A stretch of 24,644 nucleotides of DNA from Candidatus Colwellbacteria bacterium RIFCSPLOWO2_12_FULL_43_11 (GTDB lineage Bacteria; Patescibacteriota; Minisyncoccia; UBA6257; Colwellbacteraceae). Below are positions 6,731 through 12,529 of this stretch, piece after piece. A model generated the notes under the pieces. That model saw nothing but the letters and a program-made list of their open reading frames with translations, ran no database searches and was not told the origin of the DNA. Made by a program: the position numbers and the translations under genes. Within the stretch, counting starts at the first letter, position 1. Each line of letters begins with the position of its first letter. The stretch is taken from assembly GCA_001817805.1 (NCBI GenBank), contig MHJB01000035.1:1-24644 (forward strand), written 5' to 3'.

Positions 6731-6802
6731 GCCCTCGTCGTTCAATGGATAGGACGCCTCCCTGCGAAGGAGGAAATCCAGGTTCGATTCCTGGTGGGGG
6801 CA
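6731..6802 (+). tRNA. tRNA-Arg(GCG)
   Basis: Acceptor GCCCTCG pairs with TGGGGGC (two G-U pairs), discriminator A. Anticodon stem CCTCC/GGAGG closes the loop CTGCGAA, giving anticodon GCG, which reads CGC and CGU. The T arm is CCAGG-TTCGATT-CCTGG. CCA is not encoded. Most bacteria use anticodon ACG, edited to ICG, for these codons, so G34 is unusual. It lies 17 bases after tRNA-Ser and is probably co-transcribed with it. Confidence 0.93.
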
Positions 6803-6818
6803 CACAGATATAAAAACA

Positions 6819-7085
6819 ATGGATTATTACTTAATACTTTATTTCTTTGTTGGAGTTTTACAGGATTTTTTATTGACGCTGAATTGGCGGTTCATCAGTA
6901 AGGAGAGGGCTGTCCCAGCCGCATTTTTTTCTTTTGCGGTAACGATTGTGACAATGCTCGTGCTTTATAATATTCTGACTCAACTTGATAAACAGAGAAG
7001 CATTGTGGCAATTATAGTTTACGCTCTGGGTATCGGAGTCGGCACAATGCTCGGGATGAAAACAAAGATTGGTTCCAAAAATTAA
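6819..7085 (+). CDS. Small membrane protein, DUF5698 / UPF0316-like
   Basis: An 88-residue protein with three hydrophobic segments (about 3-18, 30-50 and 61-78). The sequence between the helices (TLNWRFISKERAVPAA) and the ending YALGIGVGTMLGMK resemble the N-terminal membrane domain of UPF0316 (YebE/YitT-neighbour-like) proteins. Those usually carry a further cytoplasmic domain, absent here: the frame stops ten residues after the GTMLGM motif. The function of the family is unknown. It starts 17 bases after tRNA-Arg, with no obvious ribosome-binding site. Confidence 0.7.
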   Translation: MDYYLILYFFVGVLQDFLLTLNWRFISKERAVPAAFFSFAVTIVTMLVLYNILTQLDKQRSIVAIIVYALGIGVGTMLGMKTKIGSKN

Positions 7086-7161
7086 GCGTGGAAAAAGTCC
7101 AAGCCCTGGAATGCGACGAGTCGTTTTCAAAAATAATCCGAGCTGGTAAACTATAAACAAG

Positions 7162-7263
7162 ATGAAACTAAGCAAAACAAAGATAGCCATGTTAATAGCG
7201 GTAATTATTATCGCCGGGTATTACCTCTATCAAACCTATTCTACTTATTCTATCTTAAGGTAG
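7162..7263 (+). CDS. Predicted 33-residue single-span membrane protein
   Basis: A short frame starting MKLSKTKIAMLIAVIIIAGYYLYQ, with a Lys-rich N-terminus, one 14-16 residue hydrophobic helix and a short polar Tyr/Ser tail. The arrangement is that of a small membrane peptide or a degraded signal anchor. It fills part of the gap between the DUF5698-like gene and tRNA-Gly. No homolog is recognised and no Shine-Dalgarno site is visible, so it may not be translated. The rest of the 7086-7316 gap shows no other supportable gene. Confidence 0.4.
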   Translation: MKLSKTKIAMLIAVIIIAGYYLYQTYSTYSILR

Positions 7264-7316
7264 AAGCTCTTGGATTTTGGATAAAGTTTAAGGTACTCTT
7301 TTTGATGATTTAAAGT

Positions 7317-7390
7317 GCGAGAGTAGTACAGTGGCAGTACGCTAGCCTTCCAAGCTGGATACGCGGGTTCGATTCCCGTCTCTCGCTCCA
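7317..7390 (+). tRNA. tRNA-Gly(UCC)
   Basis: Acceptor GCGAGAG pairs perfectly with CTCTCGC. The anticodon loop CTTCCAA gives UCC, reading GGA and GGG. The T arm is GCGGGTTCGATTCCCGT. The discriminator is U and CCA is encoded. Confidence 0.95.
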
Positions 7391-7426
7391 TAAGTAAAGT
7401 GAAGTCAGTTTTAACTGTATTAATTT

Positions 7427-7455
7427 TTGATAAAAAGGTCTGAATTTGTTATGAT
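7427..7455 (+). promoter_or_regulatory. Strong sigma-70-type promoter for a leaderless gene
   Basis: TTGATA (7427-7432), an exact 17-base spacer and TATGAT (7450-7455). The predicted start is about 7462, only three bases before the ATG at 7465, so the transcript would be nearly leaderless. Confidence 0.65.
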
Positions 7456-7464
7456 CAATTTGTA

Positions 7465-7764
7465 ATGAAAAGGTTAATTGGCGTATTAGTAGTAACGTCC
7501 GTAATCGGCATCGGTACTTATTACTATAAGTCTCCATCATCAGATATGAGAGTGGAAGGCTCAAAATCAGCCGCTCCAGCCAATGTGAGCACGCCCCTCA
7601 CGGAAGAGGCTAAAATTCCAACTACCAATAAAGAAGAAATTAAAAAATTACCCGATTTGGATTCACTTAAGGGATTAGAACAAGAATCAAGCGACTTATT
7701 TAACGGCGCCCAAGGGCTACCGGACCAAACAAACTCCGACCCCCTAGAAGACGCCTCTCAGTAA
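7465..7764 (+). CDS. Membrane-anchored hypothetical protein, polar tail
   Basis: A 99-residue protein. Residues 3-20 form one hydrophobic helix after a Lys-Arg start, so it is probably anchored with its tail outside; a signal peptide is also possible. The rest is polar, Ser/Pro/Glu-rich and likely disordered, ending in DPLEDASQ. No family is recognised. It lies 47 bases before the sigma factor gene on the same strand, has its own promoter, and may be the first gene of that transcript. The 167-residue membrane protein of the sigma module also ends in ASQ, which may be chance. Confidence 0.65.
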   Translation: MKRLIGVLVVTSVIGIGTYYYKSPSSDMRVEGSKSAAPANVSTPLTEEAKIPTTNKEEIKKLPDLDSLKGLEQESSDLFNGAQGLPDQTNSDPLEDASQ

Positions 7765-7811
7765 AATAAGGATTCCCTACGGTAACCAAGCGGGGCCCAA
7801 ACTCGTTTTAT

Positions 7812-8348
7812 ATGTTAGAGGACGAACAAAAGCTAGTAAAACAAGCGCAAGATGGAGGGGTTGAGGCTTTTGGTTTACTTTACGACCATTATCTACCAAG
7901 GATATATAGGTTCGTCCTACTTAAAGTAAGCCATCGTGAGGATGCTGAAGACCTCTCCCATCAAGCATTTTTAAAGGCCTGGGAAAACATAGAACAATAT
8001 GATTTCCGAGGATATTCGTTCGGGTCGTGGCTCTATCGCATAGCCAGAAATGTGACGATAGATTACTACCGAAGCGCGAAGACCGAGGTAAGCACAGATA
8101 ACATCGCCGATTTGATAGAAGAGACTGTTCGCTTAGATTTGGATTTAAAGATGGAATGGGAGGAACTTATGACTGGCATAAAACAGCTTAAAGAGGTAGA
8201 ACAGGATGTGCTTATAATGAGATTCGTGGAAGACCTGTCTATTAAAGAGACTGCCGAATCCATTGAAAAGAGTGAAGGGGCAGTAAAGCTTATCCAACAC
8301 AGAGCTATAAATAATTTAAAGAAGATAGTAGTAAAGAAAAAGAAATGA
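7812..8348 (+). CDS. ECF-type sigma-70 family RNA polymerase sigma factor
   Basis: A 178-residue protein with only the two domains of extracytoplasmic-function sigma factors. Region 2 (about 20-90) contains HREDAEDLSHQAFLKAWENI and the WLYRIARNVTIDYYR stretch that melts the -10 element. Region 4 (about 122-172) has the helix-turn-helix LPxxQ-like segment EQDVLIMRFVEDLSIKETAE, followed by the recognition helix SEGAVKLIQHRAINNLK. It directs RNA polymerase to a small regulon, probably for envelope stress. Its stop overlaps the next start (ATGA), typical of a sigma/anti-sigma pair. Confidence 0.92.
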   Translation: MLEDEQKLVKQAQDGGVEAFGLLYDHYLPRIYRFVLLKVSHREDAEDLSHQAFLKAWENIEQYDFRGYSFGSWLYRIARNVTIDYYRSAKTEVSTDNIADLIEETVRLDLDLKMEWEELMTGIKQLKEVEQDVLIMRFVEDLSIKETAESIEKSEGAVKLIQHRAINNLKKIVVKKKK

Positions 8349-8848
8349 GAGAAACCGAATTACTAAAAAATCTGAGATCGCTTAAGGCTATAGAGCCTTC
8401 AAACGACTATGCCATGAGAAGTAAGATGGCTATCCTTAACTATCCCCGTAAAGTGGCCGTGGGGCTGGAAATCGCCGGCCAGGGCGTGGTAGTCCAAAGT
8501 TTTAACTTGGGTCTCTCCATGTTATTAACCGCGGCAGTCTTAATAATCATTCTGGGCGGAACCGCCACTATTTTGAGATCTGTATTAATAAATAACTTAC
8601 CCGGAGCAGATACGGGCAGTTTGGTAAGTGAAGCCGATAATATTACTAAAGACATTGATATAAAGCTCAATGAAGCTGAGTATTACGCCTTAGCGGCCAA
8701 GGAGACATCCGTTGCTTTAAGAGAGGCATCCTTAAACGGTCCGGCGCATGCCAATCCCCTGTTAATTGAAAGAGAGGCGGAGAGTTTAAACTTTGATAGC
8801 CCCACCAATAACAAAATAGACGATCTATTGAATAAAGCCAGCCAATGA
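8345..8848 (+). CDS. Single-span membrane protein, putative anti-sigma factor
   Basis: A 167-residue protein with a 55-residue N-terminal region, one transmembrane helix (about 56-77, SMLLTAAVLIIILGG) and a roughly 90-residue outer tail. The tail contains a helical stretch (KDIDIKLNEAEYYALAAKE). This is the layout of membrane anti-sigma factors, and the ATGA coupling to the sigma gene supports the role. There is no zinc-binding HxxxCxxC motif and no domain I can name; it may be distantly related to DUF5667-type proteins of the same phyla. The role is inferred from topology and context. Confidence 0.75.
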   Translation: MRETELLKNLRSLKAIEPSNDYAMRSKMAILNYPRKVAVGLEIAGQGVVVQSFNLGLSMLLTAAVLIIILGGTATILRSVLINNLPGADTGSLVSEADNITKDIDIKLNEAEYYALAAKETSVALREASLNGPAHANPLLIEREAESLNFDSPTNNKIDDLLNKASQ

Positions 8849-9744
8849 AAATAAAAAAACTGACAACCTTAATACTCGTTGGCGTGGCACTTCTTTATCT
8901 GAGGCCCGTTTTGGCCGAAACAACCACTACAGAGCAGACTAAGCCGGTGGACGAGAGTGTTAATGAGCTTCTAGAGATTAGGGACGATACAACCTTAACG
9001 GAAGAGGAAAAACTGGTAAAAGAGTTTAATGGCAGAAAAAATATACTTACAGAAGTTATAACCTTATCACTCGATGAAATAATCAAACTTAAGGATAAAT
9101 TGAAAGCCTTAGGAGAGTTCGAAGACCAAAGTGATGAGAAATTACTACAAGACAAGTTCAACTCTTCGCTTGACGGATACGACGCCTATTACAAAGACCA
9201 AACCAAAAAACTGGAAACCTTAACCACAATAGACGAGGCTAAAAGCTTGGCGCAGTCTATAAAAGACTATCGAGAAAATACTTATAACCCGGAAGTCCAA
9301 AGTGCAGTGGATTTCATATTGGTTTTCTATAATGACGATGTGTTAAAAACCGCCAACAGCAGATTGGATAAAATGTCCGGCGATATTAACAAGTTAGAAA
9401 AGCTGGGTTACCTAAAAGCCGGTACTTTTAGCGCTAAACTCAAAGAGGCCAGAGAGACACTAGCCGATGCGAACGATATGAATAAAAGGGCAAAAGAAGC
9501 AATATTGGCTACAGCCCCGAGAGAGCCTAAGGCAGAAACAACCGAAGGAGACGGATTGGAGACTAAGACCGAGGAAGTAACACAGCCCGAATCAACTATC
9601 CCTTCAAACGAAGGAGACGCGGAAGTGGAAGTTATACCGACACCTGGTGAGCTCATCACGGGTAGCTTAAATAAAGTTAAAGGCACCTACGAAATATTCT
9701 TACAAATAGGCAAAGACTTAAGAAAGGCCTTGGGCCTGAAATAA
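8845..9744 (+). CDS. Secreted helical protein of the sigma module
   Basis: A 299-residue protein with a clear signal peptide (Lys-rich start, hydrophobic core, probable cleavage after VLA near residue 24). The middle (about 60-215) is mostly charged alpha helix or coiled coil: LDEIIKLKDKLKALGEF, YYKDQTKKLETL and RLDKMSGDINKLEKLGYLKA. A Glu/Thr/Pro-rich linker follows (about 220-265) and then a short amphipathic end. There are no enzyme motifs and no cysteines. The ATGA overlap with the anti-sigma candidate makes it the third gene of the operon. It may be a surface sensor or an effector under this sigma factor. No family is recognised. Confidence 0.75.
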   Translation: MKIKKLTTLILVGVALLYLRPVLAETTTTEQTKPVDESVNELLEIRDDTTLTEEEKLVKEFNGRKNILTEVITLSLDEIIKLKDKLKALGEFEDQSDEKLLQDKFNSSLDGYDAYYKDQTKKLETLTTIDEAKSLAQSIKDYRENTYNPEVQSAVDFILVFYNDDVLKTANSRLDKMSGDINKLEKLGYLKAGTFSAKLKEARETLADANDMNKRAKEAILATAPREPKAETTEGDGLETKTEEVTQPESTIPSNEGDAEVEVIPTPGELITGSLNKVKGTYEIFLQIGKDLRKALGLK

Positions 9745-9757
9745 TCAAAAAGCACAA

Positions 9758-9786
9758 AAAATATCCCCCAAGTTGGGGGATATTTT
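9758..9786 (+). terminator. Strong bidirectional intrinsic terminator
   Basis: AAAATATCCCCC (9758-9769) and GGGGGATATTTT (9775-9786) form a perfect 12-bp stem around AAGTT, with A/T-rich tracts on both sides. It serves the convergent sigma operon (plus) and the HU gene (minus). Confidence 0.9.
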
Positions 9787-9799
9787 ATTTCTGACTTAT

Positions 9800-10075
9800 C
9801 TAGTTTACGGCTTCTTTTAACACTTTAGCGGCTCGGAATTTCGGGGCAATCTTTGCGGCAATCTGAATCTTTTCGCCGGTTTTAGGGTTAATGCCAGCTC
9901 GAGCAGCTCTCTTCATAACTTTGAAGACACCGAAGCCAGCGACAGCTACTTCTTCACCCTTACTCAAACTCTTGGTAATTGTATCGAAAAGGCCGTCTAC
10001 GGCAGCTTCTGCCTGCTTTTTAGTCTGAAGTCCAGCTGCAGCCATTACTGCTTCCACTAAATCTGGTTTTTTCAT
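9800..10075 (-). CDS. hup: DNA-binding protein HU
   Basis: A 91-residue histone-like protein that dimerises, bends DNA and compacts the nucleoid. It shows the full HU/IHF fold: N-terminal helices (MKKPDLVEAVMAAAGL and KKQAEAAVDGLFDTI), the GFGVFKV strand, the DNA-binding arm with RAARAGINPKTGEKI (containing the intercalating Pro) and the C-terminal PKFRAAKVLKEAV helix. It is a single gene with its own promoter and converges on the terminator at 9758-9786. HU and IHF cannot be fully separated by eye; the arm sequence favours HU. Confidence 0.95.
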   Translation of the reverse strand: MKKPDLVEAVMAAAGLQTKKQAEAAVDGLFDTITKSLSKGEEVAVAGFGVFKVMKRAARAGINPKTGEKIQIAAKIAPKFRAAKVLKEAVN

Positions 10076-10125
10076 AATCTTTAATGTAAATTCTTAGTTT
10101 TCTCGACCTTTTTTAGTATGCCCTC

Positions 10126-10131
10126 ATTATA
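10126..10131 (-). promoter_or_regulatory. -10 element of the HU promoter
   Basis: A consensus TATAAT on minus, about 50 bases before the HU start; the transcript would begin near 10119. The matching -35 is weak (TTCCCC at 17 bases), and the upstream hairpin at 10138-10155 overlaps the spacer region. Confidence 0.5.
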
Positions 10132-10137
10132 ACAGAT

Positions 10138-10155
10138 GTTTCCACCTGGGGAAAC
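10138..10155. repeat. Inverted repeat between rny and hup
   Basis: GTTTCC (10138-10143) and GGAAAC (10150-10155) flank six bases. It lies after the RNase Y stop and inside the HU promoter spacer. It could help end the rny transcript or act as an operator for hup. No T-run follows. Confidence 0.4.
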
Positions 10156-10157
10156 CC

Positions 10158-10176
10158 GCCTTGCGTCGATGCAGGC
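10158..10176. repeat. Degenerate copy C of the palindromic repeat
   Basis: GCCTTGCGTCGATGCAGGC pairs GCC-TGC with GCA-GGC around GTCGAT, with one bulged T. It directly abuts the rny stop codon and shares CGTCG and ATGCAGG with the copy at 24558-24577. Confidence 0.4.
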
Positions 10177-11699
10177 TAGCGAGCATACTCAACCGCCCTT
10201 ATTTCCCTAATGACGTTTACCTTAATCTCCCCAGGATATTTTAACTCAGATTCTATTTTACCCGCAATATCCCTGGCTAATTGGAGCGCCCTGAAGTCAT
10301 CAATCTTTTCCGGAGTAACAAAAACCCTAAGTTCCCTGCCGGCGGAAATAGCATAAGCGTCTTTCACTCCCGGGAAGCTCGTTGCAATCTTTTCCAGGTC
10401 TTCCAGACGCTTAATATAGTTCTCGAGCGTGCCTCGCCTTGCTCCAGGCCTTGCGGCCGATAAAACATCAGCGGCGGTCACTATGAACGATTCTGGGGTA
10501 GAGAATGGATATTCCTCATGATGCGATTGCATGGCGGATATTACGGCGTCGCTCACGCCGTATTTTTTAAGTATTTTTCTGCCCAACTCAACATGCGTGC
10601 CGGAAACTTCGTGGTCTATGGCCTTACCAATATCGTGGAGTAAGGCGCCGCGCTTGGCAACTTCGACATCAGCCTTGAGCTCGCCGGCCATCATACCTGA
10701 GATATGGGCCATTTCTATAGAATGAGTTAAAACATTTTGGCCAAAGCTGGTTCTGAAATTTAAGCGACCCAAAAGTTGTATGATTTCCTTAGGCAGGTCA
10801 TAGATGCTTAATTCATGAGCGGCTTGCTCTCCGATTTCATACATCCGCTTCTCCATCTCGCCTTTGGCCTCTTCAACCTTTTCTTCAATTTTCACGGGCT
10901 GAATTCTTCCGTCTTTAATCAGCTTTTCTAAAGTAAGTTTAGCCACTTCACGACGCAACGGATCGAAAGACGAAATGAGAATGGTGTTGGGAGTTTCATC
11001 AATAATAAGTTCCGTACCGCTAAGCCTTTCCAGGGTTCTGATATTTCTGCCCTCACGGCCGATAATCTTACCTTTTAAGTCTTCTGAAGGCAGGGTGAAG
11101 GCCGAAGTGGTGATATCGGCTACATGGCTTCTGGCATAGCGCTGAACGGCGGTAGTGATTATTTCCACACTCTTTTTCTCTATTTCATCCCTCCTTTCTT
11201 GGGATAATTTCTGCATTATCTGCACCAGCTCTTCCTTGCTTCTTTCCTCTATTTCGGAGATAAGCCTTTTCTTAGCCTCGCCCTCGGAAAGGCCGGCTAT
11301 CTTAGATAACTCTTCTTTAACTTTATCCTTTAAAAGGGCTACTTCAGCCTTGGCTTGTTTAACGCCCTCAACCTCGGCTTCAATCTTGCCGTTTTCAACT
11401 CTTAAGTCTTTCTCTAAACTGCCTAATTCACTCTCTTTTTTTACCAGCCTTTCTTCAAGCCGATCCAGAGATACCTTTCTATCTTTCTCTTCTTTTTTTA
11501 CTTCCTCAAGGAGGGAAACGGCCTTGTTTTTAGCCTCCAAAACTATGTCTTGGGCCTGTGTTTTGGCTTGTGCAAGGTCCTCTTTTGTCTTGTTTTCTAG
11601 CGAATTAGCTCTTCTCGAAGCAAACTGTTCTCGTATAAAGTAGCCTACTCCTGCTCCTAAAACCGCAAATACCGCCAAAAGCAACGTCTGGTTGTTCAT
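10176..11699 (-). CDS. rny: Ribonuclease Y
   Basis: A 507-residue membrane-anchored endoribonuclease that starts mRNA decay. In order: an N-terminal transmembrane helix (about 5-22), a long charged coiled coil (about 30-190), a KH domain with GKIIGREGRNIRTLE and ILISSFDPLRREVA, and an HD domain with the metal ligands in THSIEMA and LLHDIGKAIDHE (the HD pair), followed by an SHHEEYPF stretch. The length matches the family (about 510-520). It is transcribed from a strong promoter at 11741-11770. The coiled coil and KH domain make this assignment firm. Confidence 0.96.
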   Translation of the reverse strand: MNNQTLLLAVFAVLGAGVGYFIREQFASRRANSLENKTKEDLAQAKTQAQDIVLEAKNKAVSLLEEVKKEEKDRKVSLDRLEERLVKKESELGSLEKDLRVENGKIEAEVEGVKQAKAEVALLKDKVKEELSKIAGLSEGEAKKRLISEIEERSKEELVQIMQKLSQERRDEIEKKSVEIITTAVQRYARSHVADITTSAFTLPSEDLKGKIIGREGRNIRTLERLSGTELIIDETPNTILISSFDPLRREVAKLTLEKLIKDGRIQPVKIEEKVEEAKGEMEKRMYEIGEQAAHELSIYDLPKEIIQLLGRLNFRTSFGQNVLTHSIEMAHISGMMAGELKADVEVAKRGALLHDIGKAIDHEVSGTHVELGRKILKKYGVSDAVISAMQSHHEEYPFSTPESFIVTAADVLSAARPGARRGTLENYIKRLEDLEKIATSFPGVKDAYAISAGRELRVFVTPEKIDDFRALQLARDIAGKIESELKYPGEIKVNVIREIRAVEYAR

Positions 11700-11725
11700 G
11701 TTGAAGTTGTTTAAATAAAATTTTC

Positions 11726-11742
11726 ATTGACTTTTAGTCAAT
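11726..11742. promoter_or_regulatory. Palindrome over the rny transcription start
   Basis: ATTGACT-TTT-AGTCAAT, a perfect 7-bp inverted repeat that overlaps the edge of the rny -10 and covers the predicted start. It could be an operator or a hairpin at the very 5' end of the mRNA. Confidence 0.45.
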
Positions 11743-11770
11743 CATACGCCCTAGGACACTGGCTTGTCAA
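11741..11770 (-). promoter_or_regulatory. Sigma-70-type promoter for rny
   Basis: On minus, a consensus TTGACA (11770-11765), an 18-base spacer and TATGAT (11746-11741). The predicted leader is about 35 bases. Confidence 0.7.
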
Positions 11771-11800
11771 AAATTAAAATTACTTAGCTTTTAATAAAGC

Positions 11801-12529
11801 CTAAGATAGGCTCCAACTGGAGAGAATTGATATCACTAAAGCGATTACTAAAAGAATCCCTACTCCCCTTAAAACCAGCTTCAAGTCAGGCAGACCTGAT
11901 TCATAATTTAAAACCAGGAAGTGCATCATATACATGCTGGAAATTAGGAGTATGAGGCCCGATGCGGGCGAGAAGGGCAAGAGAGAGATTGCCCAAGACA
12001 ACTCTAGGGCAATGAGCGAAAGACTCATCCCCTTTAACAAACTTACGCCGGAACTATTCTCAGTAAGAAATTGATACAGCTCTTTTAAAAGCAGTGTGCA
12101 TAAAACGAAGAAGAATATCTGCCCCTTTAAACTGGCTCCCGAAAGAAGCATATAAGCCCCGGCGCTTATTATAAGAAAGTAAGCCAATTGTCCGGTAAGT
12201 TTACGATTGATAAAGAGCAAGTCCTTGGTGCCGATTAGGAGGTAACTAACTAGAGCCCAGAATAAACTGAATAGTATTAGATATAGTCCTTCGTCTGTAT
12301 TTACCGGGAATATAAAAATTAAAACAACGGAAGAAAGGGCCGCTATAAAAAACCTGTTGGCTTGAGAAGTAATCCTCAGATACAAATAGGTTAAGGAAAC
12401 CAAAACCACTAAGGATAACCAAAAACCGCCGGCTGATTTAAACCAAAAAACGGCTAACGCTAAAAGGAGATACTCAAACGCTAATTTTAACGTCTGATTT
12501 TTCGAAACTAAGTCGAACACGGGTGCCAT
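11801..12529 (-). CDS. Polytopic membrane protein of unknown function
   Basis: A 242-residue, very hydrophobic protein with about nine predicted membrane spans covering nearly its whole length, for example near residues 15-31, 34-52, 60-75, 81-101, 115-131, 165-185 and 220-240. Short charged loops separate the spans. There are no catalytic motifs and I recognise no family. Its ATG lies 56 bases inside the 3' end of clpB, a long overlap; GTG at codon 4 is an alternative start, and no in-frame start exists clear of clpB before the first helix. It is probably co-transcribed with clpB. Confidence 0.7.
   Translation of the reverse strand: MAPVFDLVSKNQTLKLAFEYLLLALAVFWFKSAGGFWLSLVVLVSLTYLYLRITSQANRFFIAALSSVVLIFIFPVNTDEGLYLILFSLFWALVSYLLIGTKDLLFINRKLTGQLAYFLIISAGAYMLLSGASLKGQIFFFVLCTLLLKELYQFLTENSSGVSLLKGMSLSLIALELSWAISLLPFSPASGLILLISSMYMMHFLVLNYESGLPDLKLVLRGVGILLVIALVISILSSWSLS

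Noticed and set aside
7088..7156. 22-codon GTG frame after the DUF5698-like gene
   Set aside because: Short, no ribosome site, no membrane or domain signal; also considered as a frameshifted tail of the upstream gene, but the upstream frame ends plausibly for its family fold.
3001..9000. Recoded UGA (code 25) as in Gracilibacteria or Absconditabacteria
   Set aside because: Several genes end cleanly on UGA at ATGA overlaps (znuC, the sigma factor, the anti-sigma candidate), and no conserved family needs UGA read-through.
11155..11643. 162-codon plus-strand frame opposite rny
   Set aside because: It is the antisense of the RNase Y coiled coil, and its Ser/Leu-rich product is the usual shadow of Glu/Lys-rich coding DNA.
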